From Selaginella moellendorffii (Eukaryota; Streptophyta; Lycopodiopsida; Selaginellales; Selaginellaceae), in contig NW_003314371.1 of assembly GCF_000143415.4 (NCBI RefSeq), forward strand, positions 96,935 to 160,934: a stretch of 64,000 nt of DNA, read 5' to 3'. The translations under genes and the position numbers were made by a program. Positions 12,290 to 24,804 of the stretch are shown in pieces. The notes under the pieces were generated by a model that saw nothing but the letters and a program-made list of their open reading frames with translations, searched no databases and was not told where the DNA came from. Positions within the stretch are counted from its first letter, which is position 1. Each line of letters begins with the position of its first letter.

Positions 12290-12950
12290 AATATCGCAAA
12301 TGTGAGCTAACATCTATGTGTTGAGCATGTTGTGATGCAAGGATGTACTACTTTCTTCCACGTGATGGTTATTTAAGCAAAGTAGCAGTGCATGTTAAAC
12401 ACCACTAATATGAGATAGAGGAAGGAATCCATCATGATTCTTTTCGCAATTTAAAGGTTGCTAATGCTATAAAGGCTGAAAGAAAAGTGTGTTTAATAAT
12501 CTATACTATAGAACTATAGGGTGGAAATGTTGTTACAATCTGATACCAAAAAAGAGTTTATGGAGAACAATTTGAAGGACCTACTTCAAAATATAGAACC
12601 CGTGATAAATTTAACTAGGTATAAGATTAATAATTAACTCTATTTATTACTAATAACACTCTTTTATTTTGTAAAATAAAGAACTGGATGCGAGAAGGGC
12701 AAAATGGAAAACTTCAATCTAGATTAGATGCAATTTTGGAGCTAAAGAGAAAATGGCTTTATGAGTTTATTCATGGGAGCTTATTCATTAGCCAAGTGAC
12801 TTTGAATAGTCAACGCCCTTTCATCTTTAAGATGTCAACCCCTTGTCTTGCTTTTGGTGTGGACCTTGTACAATAAATGGATATAGATGGAGATAGGGAC
12901 TTTGTTAATTCCTGGATTCATTTTGACCACATGGAACGAGTTTTTGGTGT
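12290..12950 (+). pseudogene. Remnant of an unidentified gene, paralogous to 52920-53600 (minus)
   Basis: Two exon-like pieces (about 12330-12620 and 12688-12950) match the minus-strand pieces at 53177-53600 and 52920-53140. Shared peptides include DAILELKRK, HGSLF, QVT.NSQ, PFIFKMST and VDLVQ. The first piece ends in a GT-rich boundary and the second begins after a T-rich AG, so an intron is likely. Stops and missing parts show decay. I do not recognise the protein family; the more complete paralog has a Cys-rich segment. It may be a transposon-carried or captured gene. Confidence 0.5.
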
Positions 12951-13526
12951 AAGCTCTTGAATTTTGACATCCCAGAAGGTCACATAGCCCAATACTATTT
13001 AAACTTAAGTACGCTTAACCCTATATATCAAAACCCTTAACTAATTAAAAAAGGGGGTGCACTTTTATTCATGGGCTCTTTCCCATTATATTTGAACCCT
13101 ATGTATCATCTCTCGAGTTGTTCTTTTTGGTTGCTTACAATCCACCACTCTTCCTTGCAAGTTTACACCCTCATGAATGAAAGTTGAGAGCTCTAGCTCT
13201 CTTAAAAGCCCCACTTTTTTAAGACCCTACCCCTCAAGTCGAGTCCAACTAGAGCAAACTAGACATGTTAAATATCAATCAATATATGGTGCAATTCCCT
13301 AGTCAATCAATAGAGTTAGACTTGAGACCGCTCTAATACTCATGAATTTGAACTTTCCAGAAGGTCATCCAACTTAATATTATTCAAACTCAAGGATACT
13401 TAACCCTAAGTATCATAAGACTCTTAACCGATTAAAAAAAGGGGTGCACTGTTATCCATGGGCCCTTTCCTTTTATATTTGAACCCTATAGATCATCTCT
13501 TGAATCATTCTCTTTGGTTACTTATA
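12948..13526 (-). mobile_element. SMART/TRIM small LTR retrotransposon
   Basis: Two direct LTR copies of about 190 bp read on the minus strand: 12948-13139 (sharp, TGTAAGCTC ... GCTTACA on plus) and about 13335-13526 (more diverged). They flank roughly 200 bp containing a degenerate primer site (GCTCTAATACTCA on plus, reverse of TGAGTATTAGAGC). No coding capacity. The same family is at 18937-19386. Confidence 0.65.
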
Positions 13527-13536
13527 ACTTTAAAGT

Positions 13537-14143
13537 TGTGAGACACAAATCCCTAAGCCCTAAGTGGAGCCAAAAGGGTGCCACATGGTAGTGGTTGAAC
13601 TAAAAGCCAAATAAGAATAACACATTTAGATTAAAAGTTTCAACTCAAAAATTTGAGAGTAGGAGTGGAACTCCTAACAAAGTGTTCGAGGAACGAGCAC
13701 AAAATAATCAATAAGCGAACCTCTAGAAAAGGGACACAAGAGGACTAACACATAATATGTGAAAAGGTTGAGAGTGAGTCCAAGATGGACCTAAGATAGA
13801 CCTACGATAGAGTCTGAAAAGAAGTTTGAGAAGGAATTCAAGATGGAGTCTGAGTTAGAGTTAGAGGTGGATTTGAGATTTCCATCTTAAACTCCTTCTA
13901 AGATTCTATCTTAGATCCATCTCAAACTCCTTGGACTCAATCCTAGCACTTTCATATATCATAACACTTGTTATGTGTTAGTCCTTTTTATGTCCCTTTC
14001 TAGGGACGCATTCATCGATTTTTTGAGTTGGAGCTTTTGGTCTAAATGTGTTACACTTGTTAAACTCCCGCTTTGAACACTGTTATATACCACATTTTTC
14101 GGCTCCAATTTAGGGCTTAGGGATTTGTGTCTTGTAGAGAAGG
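13537..14143. repeat. Head-to-head inverted LARD LTR segments (long palindrome)
   Basis: The left arm starts TGTGAGACACAAATCCC at 13537 (plus-oriented LARD LTR start). The right arm is the same LTR start in reverse, ending GGGATTTGTGTCT near 14143. The arms include the shared blocks around 'aacacatttaga' and its reverse near 14045. The centre lies near 13875 in the degenerate GAGTCT array. The DNA or its transcript could form a hairpin of roughly 250-300 bp per arm. Confidence 0.7.
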
Positions 14144-14298
14144 AACAAGAGCATGGACTTTTGAGCATACAACCCAAGGAGCGGAGAGATAGGAACATGG
14201 AGTGACTTTTGAGTGTACAACCCAAGGATTGACAAGGAAATGCCTAATAGAGTTAGCCACTATTGCTACTTTAGATGTCACCCAGTTTACAAAAGACA

Positions 14299-16722
14299 TA
14301 GTTACAAACACAGCTAGGATCCCAACTATATTCACCGTGTTTCATGAACATGGCCATGAGTCGTGTTCCCACAGCCATGTTCATGAACAGTATATACTGT
14401 TACAAACATGGGCTATGATCCCTGCCGTGTTGCCAGGATCATGGCCCGTGTTTGTAATACCAACTTAGGGTGCATGCAACAATCTCAACTCCATCTCCTC
14501 CAAGCTCTTGATCTTGCTCACCGCCACTGCTAATTCTAGCAACGCCACAGCCGCCTCCGCTGCTCCATTTGCTGCGGATTGGAGAGGTGCTTCATTTGCC
14601 CTGCTGCTGCCAAGGATGGTGTAGCAATCCAGCATCCTTCTTTGTAGCGGTGGGACGAGGTAAATGTGCTTGAGAGTAGGGGGCATGGCCACAAATTGTG
14701 GTCATGCAAATATTGCATAATGGGGAACAAGCTCAGTGGCGTTGATTGTGTACAAGCTCATCTGTTGGGATAAAGCCCATGCAGCAGGGATATTGTGAGT
14801 TGCCCCCTTATCCCAAGTAACAAAAAGGTAGAGCTGGTTAACATGCAAAAGGTTATTGACTCTAAGAAAGGCATAAGGGGGAAGAAATGGCCAAATGTAG
14901 AACTTTCAGTGCCAATAGTATCATCTCAGGCAAGTGGAAGTGGCTGCCTTTCCTTGTTGTTTATAAGAAGAGCCAAGTCTATATTGTAGATTCGATGGAT
15001 CCAAAGTAGAAGAGTCGAGTTGATGCAGCAATTGGAAGGTTTTTCTAGAATGAACACATTCCATTTATGAAGGTTTGGTCCCTTTACTTCCTCAACATGA
15101 TTTTGGAAGTTGCTAGACATGGTGTGCCTTATACACCACCAAAATATGATGATCTTTGGGAGAAGCTTTTGTTGAAAGAGAAAGGATTCATTGATGTTGA
15201 GATGGCATCCATAAGTAGTGGGAGCAAAGGGTGTAACTATATGTGCAAATAGGAGGAATCAGCATATTATGGGGCTTGTGGCATATAATCAAGGATGGGT
15301 AGCTTTTCTGAAGGCTATTAATATTTTTCCAATAGGAAAAACAATTGAGAATACTTTGCATTGTTGGGAAGAGGGCATTAGTATTGTGGGTGTAGAGAAT
15401 GTTGTTATGGTTGTAATGGATAGGGAAAATATGAATAGAGTAACAGCAATTTTGAAACAGAGGTATTAGAAGATTCAATGGGCAGCATATTTTGCCCATT
15501 GCTTGAATAATGCCTTGAAAGACTTTGGTGAACTTCCATGGATGGTAATGCCCCTAGAGCAAAGAAAGGCTTTAGTGAGCTTTATCAAGAACCACTCTCA
15601 TATAGTGGAGCTGTTGGCAAAGTTTACTCATAAGTGAATGCTATGCTATTGTGATACTAGGTTTTGCTACAACTTCATCATGATGGAGAGGCTGATGGAG
15701 CTTTAGAAAGCTTTACAACAGATATTCGTATGCCTTGCATACAGAGCAAAGCCTAAGTTGAAGACAAGAGCAAGTAGAGACAGTTATGAAACCGTTTTTG
15801 ATGACCATTTTTGGGAATAGGTTAAAGACATGTTAGAGGTGTCTGAGGATGTTATGCTACTACTTTGTCTTGTGGACAGTGATATACCTATGATTGGAAA
15901 AATATATGAATGTATGAACAAGTTGGATGCAAGTTTAGATGAAGGACAGTCAGATTATAGCAGGTACATGGAATTTCATTAGATCATGTCTAACCGGTGG
16001 CATGAGTATCACTCGCTCATGCACTTGGTGGCATATATGCTAGACCCCGAGTTTCAAGAGCATGAAAAACATGCCAACAAAGAAGTCATGAAGGATTGGA
16101 ATGCTTATCTGTTGGCCATATTTACATCTAGTGAGAGGGATATGGTATGGGATGAGCTTTTAATTTATAGAGGATATGAGGCATTTTCAACTGGATTTAT
16201 GCTAAGGCTGATCACACTAATAAGGGAGTTGTACATTGGTGGGAGGACTATGATTATGAAATTTTAGCTTTTCAGTAGTTGGCCATTCAAGTTCTAAGTC
16301 AGGCATGCTCGTTATCCTCAACGGAGAGATTGTTTAACACTTTCAAGCATGTATCTTCAAAGAAGAGGAACAGATTTATTATTGATAGGACAGTAGGTTT
16401 AGTTTTTGTGGCTTGCAATAATAGGTTGTTAACCTGCAAAAATGACCATGACTACGACAGGTTTGTGTGTTATAAAGTACTAGAGACAGTTCCTCACTTG
16501 GAAGATAAACTTGAGTTAGGAGAGGAAGAGGAAGATGGAGACGATATCAAAAATTGTGAGGTTGAAGATAATGATGATTTGAAGAATGTTTGAGTAGTTT
16601 ATATATAATAAAAAGTAACATATTCCTAGAATTTTAAAAAGAATATTTGTAAGCCATTTTGAGCCGTGATGTTCTGTGGTTGCATTCCTAAAATCCAAGG
16701 CTTATGTTTGTGTTCGTAACTA
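14299..16722 (+). mobile_element. hAT-like DNA transposon remnant
   Basis: The left end reads TAGTTACAAACACA and the right end TGTGTTCGTAACTA, which form short terminal inverted repeats with one mismatch. A hAT transposase remnant lies inside. Flanking 8-bp duplications are not clean. A second inverted pair of similar sequence sits at 14398-14460 (ACAAACATGGGC and GGCCCGTGTTTGT), perhaps a nested MITE or duplicated end. Confidence 0.65.
14900..16593 (+). pseudogene. hAT-family transposase, decayed
   Basis: Fragments in order: a DUF659-like segment (15067-15250, VPYTPPKYDDLWEKLL), central RNase H-like region (15255-15560, with VVMDRENMNRVTAILKQRY and WAAYFAHCLNNALKD), helical region (15986-16260), and C-terminal hAT dimerisation segment (16279-16440: LAIQVLSQACS, SSTERLF, VSSKKRNR). 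Several in-frame stops and frame changes separate them. The BED finger is not recognisable. Family assignment rests mainly on the C-terminal dimerisation motif. Confidence 0.8.
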
Positions 16723-16739
16723 TGAAAAAAGATGATATG

Positions 16740-16960
16740 CCCTTACCTATAGCTAACTGACTTTAGCACTTTGTGTGCATAGTGAAATCTCTAATAATGG
16801 GGTAGCTACTATTGCCTGGTTACATAACCCACCTCTTTCTCAATATTCCTTATTCCATTGAAAGGGTGTGACTGTGTAAACAACTTTAACTACCTATTTA
16901 TAATAGTCTATTTAAACCTTACCAACAGGTTTAGTTTGTTTGCTCATGAGAGTTGGGGCC
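16740..16960 (+). repeat. LTR fragment related to 58900-59110 and 61260-61470
   Basis: Shares ordered blocks with both copies: the 'gtgtaaacaac' stretch, a TATTTAAACC promoter-like box (about 16910-16920), and a following CTCATGAGAGTTGGGGCC-type segment. No coding content. Confidence 0.55.
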
Positions 16961-16964
16961 TTAG

Positions 16965-18151
16965 AGGCCAAGATGGAGTTTGAGAAAGAGTCTGGGATGG
17001 ACCCAAGATAGAGCCCGAGAAGGAGTTCGAGAAGGAGTCCGTGATGGAGTCTAAGATGGAAAATGAGACCAGATCCAAAATTGAGGTCGAGGCTAAGACC
17101 GAGACCGAGACCAACATCAAGACTGAGTTTGAGACCAAGTCTGAGTCCAAGTCCAAGTTTAAATTTGAGTCCGAGTCCGAGGGTGAAGCCCAAAGCGATC
17201 GTCTCTCAAACCCTAGGGGGTTTGGTGAGCTCCAAAGGGATAATAGGGGGAGGACTCTAGTGGAACCAGTTTGGCCAAGAAAAGCTAGTGTGACTAAGGA
17301 AGGTTATACCCATGTGGTGGGTGATGATATAACTATTGAGAAGTCCAATGCTAGAGTGAACACTGACGAACAAGTGGGGTGATTTGGTTAAATGTTCAAG
17401 AGTTGGCTCTAGCTCCCCCAAGAGATTGAATTGCCGATGCTCTTAATCCAAGTGTGGGTGGCATTACCTACTTGGATATTTGGCGTGGATCATCAGAACC
17501 TCACTTTAGCCACATGGTTAAGGCACCCAAAGGCAAAAGGTGGGGAAAGTACTTATGAAGCTTGTATATGTTTAAATATTGTCCCAAAATCCCAAACTAT
17601 GGAAAGGAAGAGGAATGGTCCTCTTGCATAGTGACCAAAAACATGGTCACATGGTGAGGAAGTCCCAAAGATAAATGGGACATAGTGGTTGGGCCTTTGG
17701 CCCCTAACTCAGTGGCAGTGTTGGCGAGCACTGCCGTGGACGGAGTGGGATTTGGTGGGGACCAACGGAGGGATATTGGGGAAGGATGTTCGACATCCTA
17801 AGGGTACTAAAGTGTGGTTAAAGGATGACTATTCATGGACAGATGGCCCAATCTTTGGGAGATGGGTTTATAGTATGGGTGGTCTTGGACTACCATTAAG
17901 ACAAAGGTGAATAGACATAGTTTTAGTATAACAAATTGATATATTAATAGTATCTTTGGGTGTTTGTAGTGGGATTAAACATGTGGAATAGTTGGGCCAA
18001 ATGCAAAGACTGAGTGGCATAGATGCCATTCACGGGGCTAGCATGCCTCTAAGATTGGAATAAGACTTATGGGGTTGTGAGTGAGACACCTCCACATGGT
18101 CAAAGATGTGGTTAAATGGCTAAAGTAGAATAGAAAATTTAATCGCTTACA
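16965..18151 (+). repeat. LARD LTR, 5' truncated
   Basis: Begins inside the degenerate GAGTCC array (16970-17190) and then follows the LARD LTR in order: the 'GCCCAAAGCG' block, TGGATATTTGGCGTGG, and the end ...AATCGCTTACA at 18151. It is followed directly by a primer site resembling TTTGGTATCAGGG. It is more diverged than the LTRs at 24805 and 31134. Confidence 0.75.
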
Positions 18152-20283
18152 ATTTGGTATCAGGGTTGTTCCTTAATTTGACTCTTATTAGTGGTCAAGT
18201 ATATCACTATTTGTATTAGCATAGAAAGGTCCTAGAAGTGGGCTTATCCTCAAGGAGTAGTGTGTCAAATGAACATGGCTCTCCACTTTAGTTAATACAT
18301 GAATATGTAGGCAATGTGATGGATGGAAATGGGCCAATAAGAGAATGACTTTTGGATCTTGGGAATAGTAGAAGTTTTTTCTCAAATAGTTGAGGATGTG
18401 ATCTATATAAACATTTAATTTAGTAAACTGGCTAATGTGGTTGCAGTAAATAACTACAGTTGGGATCATAAAAATTATAGAAACTCCTGGATGATAAAGA
18501 AATTGTAAGATTATCCTCATATAATTGAGGATGGTGCCCAAGAATTTGAGACTGGAGTTGGTGATTGGAGGAGGGTCAAATACAGACAAAGACGAATATC
18601 CTTGAAATGGTAATTAAGGCTACCTCTAAAACATGCTAAAACAACCTAAGAAGTTAGGGGTGTACACAAAGGATGAATTAGTATTCTCATTATATAAAAT
18701 GATAGTTCTAAAAAGCAAAAAAACCCACATAGAATAAAGGATAATCAAGTGTTGGAGTAACACTTGTAAAGACAGTCCTTATGAATAAAACATGAATACA
18801 AAAAGTTGTATTCAAGTGTAGTGGCACTTCAAAAGTAGCTATAAGGCTAGGACTTTACAGGACGTCAAATTTATAAAGTCCAAAAGTTAAATGATTCAGT
18901 AAAGTTAAGGGATGGTCCTAAAAGCTTAAAGGAATTTGTAAGCAACCAAAGAGAATGATTTGAGAGACGATCCATAAAGGTTCAAATATAGAGGGAAAGG
19001 GCCTATGAATAAAAGTGCACCTCTTTTTCCAATTGGTTAAGGGTCTTAGGATATTTAGGGTTAATCGTCCTTGGGTTTGAATAGTACTGAGTTTGGGTGA
19101 CTTCTCGGGAAGTCCAAATTCAGGAGCTTATATTTGGTATCAAAGAAGTTTTGGGTCTGAAGGCGTGAACTTGCAAGGAAATGTGATGGATTGTAAGTAA
19201 CCAAAGAGAACAATTTGAAAGACGATCCATAAGGGTTCAAATATAAAAAGAAAGGGCTTATGAATAAGAGTGCACCCCCTTTTCCAATTAGTTAAGGGTT
19301 TTAGGATACTTGGGGTTAAGTGTCCTTGGGTTTGAATAGTACTGGACTGGGTGACCTCCCGGGAAGTCCAAATTCAAGAGTTTACAAAATCCCATTTGGA
19401 TGGAGGTGTGTTGTACATAATGAAAGGATAGAAGGATCATGAGTTCCAAATATGAGAACAGTGAATATCTCATTGATGCCAGAAAGTACAATACTAAGGT
19501 GTTAACAGAAGAAAGCAACTTTAGCAAAGAGTTGTGTGGACACTATGGAGTAATGTTAACCAATAGTTCGCATAAGAAATGACTGTTTTGGTCTTGGCAA
19601 GACCTAAAAGCAAGTGGAAAGTGTCGTGAAAGTAGGCTCGTGGAGCTAATAGGGTGAAGACTTTAAATGTCTCAAGGGATGATACTTTGAGGTCAAATTA
19701 ATAGGTTCATGAAAACCCCTTCTCAAAAGATGTTGGTATATTCTAGATATGATTAGATTCATGTGCTTATATTGAATATTAATAGAAGTGTGGAAATATT
19801 GGCAATAAGTTGTAGGATATAATAGCTATGAAGCAACTAAGCAAAGGTTGGTAATAATTTGTTGGAATAGTGAGAGCTAACTTCTTGAGACTTTTTGGTT
19901 GGATAAGAAGGAGGTTAAATACATCCCTTATGGGATGATGTGCTAGTGAGTCAATCTTAATAGAAAATGCTCATTGCCAAGGAGGTCCATTATAAAAACA
20001 TATAAGCACCTTAAAAACACCAAAGAGGTGGTGTTTAGGTATTATAGGGCATTAGATAGACTCATGATACACAATTAAATTGTTTAGTGTGAAAGGTTGG
20101 CATATTTAACTTAAACACCTTGATACAAGGGGCACCAAAGAGGTGGTAAATGAGATAAGGACATTTAATCTCGGTTGCTATAAACCCTTGGCTAGAAGGG
20201 CTAGCTTGGGTGGACCATTAAGTGTGGGGGATGCCCCTAGGGTCATGGTTAACAACTTAAAGGTATGGGAGACTTAGTATTTA
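18152..20283 (+). mobile_element. LARD internal region, non-coding, 3' truncated, carrying a SMART
   Basis: Collinear with the internal part of the complete LARD (from 26327 onward): primer site, then blocks matching 27060-27780 and 28260-29945. No gag or pol is found; only short chance frames occur. A SMART is inserted at 18937-19386. The copy ends near 20283, where different AT-rich sequence and a Ty3 pol fragment begin. Confidence 0.7.
18937..19386 (+). mobile_element. SMART/TRIM element (450 bp)
   Basis: Two direct LTRs, 18937-19132 and 19192-19386, begin TGTAAG and end in TTATA/TTTACA. Between them is only about 59 bp, starting with a primer site TTTGGTATCAAAG. There is no coding capacity, so it relies on another element's proteins. 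The flanks match an uninterrupted LARD sequence at 27775-27800. Confidence 0.8.
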
Positions 20284-20468
20284 TTACTATAATTATTATT
20301 AGTATTTATTTATTTATTATGTAGATCTGTTAATTTGTTAATATGAGATCACTATATGATTTTATGGTTTATGGTGCTGGGCAAAGTCACATCACATTGA
20401 GGTCAGAAGGGTGTCTTAATTGTTCTTCCAATTGCAAAAACACTACTCAAAGGATTGGGATGTTAAGT

Positions 20469-21088
20469 TTCTGATTGTGAGAGCCGCTAAAAAAGCAGCT
20501 AAGAAGGGATGTTAGACATTTTGGGTTCAAATGATGGAAGCTAAGGGTGATGGTGACCTAGTTCAAATTGATGATGGGGTTGATCTTGTATCAAAGGAAG
20601 TATTAGAGTTGTTGGCGAGGAATCAAGATATCTTTCCGAAAGATTTACCATAGAGCTAACTCATAGTCATAAGGTTGATCATCGGATTGAGATTGTTCCA
20701 GGTTCTAAACCATCTACAAAGGCTTTATATTGTTTGAACATAAAAAAAATGGCTGAACTCAAGAAACAACTCATAGAAATTCTTAATAAAAGTCATATCC
20801 AACCACCTTATGGAGCATTAGTCCTTTTTGTTATGAAAAAGGATGGTACTATGAGGATGTGTATTAAATATCAAACTCTCAACAAAACCACAGTTAGAAA
20901 TAGTTATCCTTTGCCTCGCATTGAAGGCTAAGTATTTTATGCAACTTGCTTTATAGTTTGGGTATCATTAGATATGAGTGGTAGATCAAGATGTGGAATG
21001 GACTGTCTTTAAACCTTAGTATGGATCTTATAAATTCTTTGTTATGCTATATGGGTTATGTAATGCTCTAGCAACATTCATGGCTTAA
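20469..21088 (+). pseudogene. Ty3/gypsy reverse transcriptase fragment
   Basis: Peptides [39 protein letters not shown] and [20 protein letters not shown] identify the start of Ty3 reverse transcriptase (20640-20930). The frame is broken after the fingers region, although a PYGSYKFFV...GLCNALATF-like stretch is still traceable to about 21085. The catalytic YIDD segment is absent. The 3' end abuts a minus-oriented LARD. Confidence 0.8.
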
Positions 21089-24000
21089 CTTTAAAACCAT
21101 CCCATGGATCCCTTATAGAGACTGTTTTCCTCGGACTTACTATGCCATTGCATTGGCATATTTCCTTTCCCTTAAGTGTTCTTCCCACTTGGTCACCTTG
21201 ACTAAGCCACACCATCATCAATAGTTCTAATCAACACTTTGAACTTGGAACTTTATCCCTTAACCTCACAAAAACTTTGTCCTTGTTTTAGCCATAAGAT
21301 CACCTAGTGATCTAACCTTTGGCACCCTAAACCTTTGGCACCTTAACAGGTTTGCCAATAAATACTAGGTCTTCTAGACTTTTAAGTTGTTGACCATAAC
21401 CCCGGGGGCATCCGGCGGTAAACTAACCCTTCCGACTAAGGGTCCATAGCAACTGAGACTAGGTGTCCCCATCTCATTCACCACATCCTTGGTGCCAGTT
21501 GCACCAAAGTGTTCAAGCTAGATATGCTGAGCCACACTAAGCAATCTAACTATGCATCACGACTCCGGAGCATCCCCCACTTGGCAGTGTACCCAAGCTA
21601 GTCTCCTTACGAAGAGTTCATGACCACTGAAAAATGAGTGTCCTCATATTCCAAACTATCACCTCGCCCTAGTGAGTTGGGACTTGAACCCAAACACTAG
21701 AGGGTCAAGACTCGAACCCAACCTCCATATATGCATCTACGGATGGCATCACACAAGATGCCTGACATGACTCCCCATGCTAGTGCACCAATTTATACTT
21801 AAAGTGCGCCTACAAATCACAACTTAGGAACCTAGTTCCTCTGCACTGCTAAGTCTTCTCATTTGACAACTTTGTGATCATGCATGGACTCCTCCATGCT
21901 TGGCCCCATGGGTCACCCTTTGAAGTTGGCTCCAACTAGAATATTTATTCCCCCAACTTGTCAATCTCACTTAACAAATCATCCAACCACCGTAACATGG
22001 TTCATGCATAAGCATGAAAGTTCTTAACCATCGACTTTCGTTCAAAACCCTCTCTTTGAACACTCGGGAACTACTTCCCTAACCTTGATAGCCTTGCCTC
22101 TTGGCTAGCTTCAAGACTATGCTTCTGTTGCACCACTCTGATTTCGCGTGCTTTATAAACCATTTACACTTGGATTTCTATGCACTTATTTACCTAGGGG
22201 AACCTTCAAGGAACACTATTCCTTAGTTTGCTAAAGCCTCCCTTTTCGCAAGTTTTCCAATTTCTATATGGTCTAAAATGGACAATCCCATGTTTTAGAC
22301 TCTCCATGGCATCCCGGTCACTAGTAACAACATACTCGAGCACCCACTTGATTCTCCACTCCCAACTTGCATAACCACCCTTGGTTATGCTTGTCAATTC
22401 CTATGGTTCGGTTCTATCCCCTTAGTATTTGCTTTTGGCCTCACACATTTCCTTCGATTATTTTCCTTTAGGCTAGGAGGATAGCTTTACGCTTTCTACC
22501 ATGCCTTAGCAAGTATTCATAGGGATGAACCTACTCAATAGCCTAGGGAGTGGTTCCTCAATCCGTGTATGCTCACCTTATAATCCCACACACCGGGATT
22601 AATATTGCTATTTATAGGCCTCTATATGCCCATCATTAACCTTGCCAAAATCCCATTTTGGGCTTTGTTCAAATCGGGTAGACGGGCTTCTCCCATCTCC
22701 ACAACCTTGGTCATTTGGATAACACCTCCTATCCATCATTCACTAGGGAATTAGTCCCATGGGCCTTATCTAATGCCCTTGCAACACTAAACACCACTTT
22801 CTAGTGTTTTAGAGTGTTTGGGTGTCCCACTAATGGCATTCTTTGACAATGAGCATTCCCTTTATGATATTGACTTATTATATTGCAACATAAATAATTG
22901 ATCCCCCATAAAGGTATATCTAACTTCCTTATCCCGATAAGAAGTCTTAAGTAGTTACCTTCTACCAGTTTAACCAATTATTTTGCACCTTTTGCTTAGT
23001 TGCCTCATAGTTGTCAAGTCCTACAACTTATTGTTGGTGCTTCTACACCTCCATCATTATTTGGGTCACCACACTCTAACCACATGCCTTTCAGCTTAGG
23101 ATATTCCATTCCCATTTCCATTGGGATTCCTTTGGAAGGGGTTCTTATGATCCCGCCAACTTGACCTCAAAGCAGCACACTTTGGCACATTTGGTGTTTC
23201 CACACCATTAGTTCCACGAGCTTACCTTTATAACACTTCTTACTTGTGTCTAGGTCTTTGCCAAGACCAATACAATTGTCTCTTATGCCAATTATTCATT
23301 AGCACTACACCATAGAGTTTACGCATAACTTTGTGTCAAAGTTATTTTCTTTCGGGAAATTCTTTCCCACGACTTTAGCATGGCACATTTTGCCACCAAT
23401 AAGATACCCTCTGTTCTCACACTTGGATCTTAAGATCCTCCCCATCCTTTGTGGGGCACAATACACCTCAGTCCAAATGCTTTTTTTTCCAATCCCTTAG
23501 GACCATTTCTTGACTCTACTTGAGTTAACCAGCATTTTTGGACTTTGCTAAACTAACGACCTGCAAGGTTCTATTTCGAGGTGCCAGCTCACTAAAATAC
23601 AACTTCATGCATTCATGTCCTACTCATAAGGACCATCTTTGCAAGTGTACTCCAACACTTGAGTATTTTCTGTTCCTGTGGGCTACTGTTGCCCCTTAGG
23701 ACTATCAGTCCATATAATGAGAATACCAACTCATCCTCTGAGCACACCCCCAACACTTTGGGTTTGTTCCATCATTATATAAGGTAGTCCCGGCTACCAT
23801 TTTAAGGACTCATGTCCTCATCCATATTTGACCTTTATTTGACCTTGTCATTAATTCTGGTCTCAAATTCATGAGCACCAACCTCAACTATATGAGGATA
23901 ATCTTGTGACTCTTTTATTGTTTTGGAGTCTTTATCTTTCCCGTGATCCCAACTATAGTTTTACCACAACTACCTTAACCAGTTTGTTGAGTTAAACGCT

Positions 24001-24259
24001 CATCTGGATCACATCCTCAACTCTTTGAGGAAATCCTTATATTGTTCCCAAGATCCCGAAGTTGTTCCCTTACAAGCCTTTTTCGATCCACCACATTGCA
24101 CACAAGTTTACGCATGAACTTGAGTGAAGAGCTATGTCCTCTCGACATGTTACTCCTTGAGGGTAGGTCCATACCTAGGACCTTCCACTTCCAATACAAG
24201 TGGTGATATACTTGGCCACCAATATAAGTTGGGCTAAGGAACAACTCCGATACTAAATT
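21089..24259 (-). mobile_element. LARD internal region (minus orientation), truncated at its 3' end
   Basis: Reverse complement of much of 26340-30190 of the complete LARD, including the segment with T-arm-like hairpins (21680-21730 against 29569-29616). A primer site (reverse: ATTTAGTATCGGAG) is at 24246-24259, next to its LTR. No pol or gag coding is visible. Confidence 0.75.
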
Positions 24260-24804
24260 GTAAGCAACTAATTTTTCCATTATGCTTTAGTCACTTAACC
24301 GCACCTCCAACCACTTGGAGGAGTCTCATTCACAACCTCCATAAGTCCCATTCAGGATTTGGGGCTTGCTAGCCCCGAGAATGGCATCCATGCCACTCAA
24401 CCTTTGCACTTGGTCCAAGTGCTCCACGTGTCCGATCCCATGACCGACACCCCAAGGTACCACCAACATATCAGCCCATTACGCTAGGCCATGCCCATTC
24501 ACCTTGGTCACATCGGTGGTCCAACACCATCTATATTGCAATCCCGTCTCTCAAAGATTGGGCCATCCGTCTATGAGTGGTCATCCCAGATCCAGTCCTT
24601 AGGATCCTTAGGATGCCCGTAGATATGGGGAATAGCCTTCCCTAATATCCTTTTCCAGTCCCCATCAAGTCCCTTTTTGTCCAAGGCCGTGTTTGCCAAC
24701 ACTACCATTGGATCAAAGCCCACATGCTTGACCATTAAGTCCCACTATCCTCTGGGACTTCCTCACCGTGTGACTGCATCCTTGGTCACCACACAAGAGG
24801 AGGA
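24260..24804 (-). repeat. LARD LTR (minus), inner half; interrupted by a nested LARD
   Basis: Reads on the minus strand, ending ...GCTTACA at 24260. It is cut at 24804 by the complete LARD; the same LTR resumes after the GAGGA duplication at 33003 (CTCCTCTTCCTTTCC onward), continuous with the LTR order seen at 25750-26326. Confidence 0.85.
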
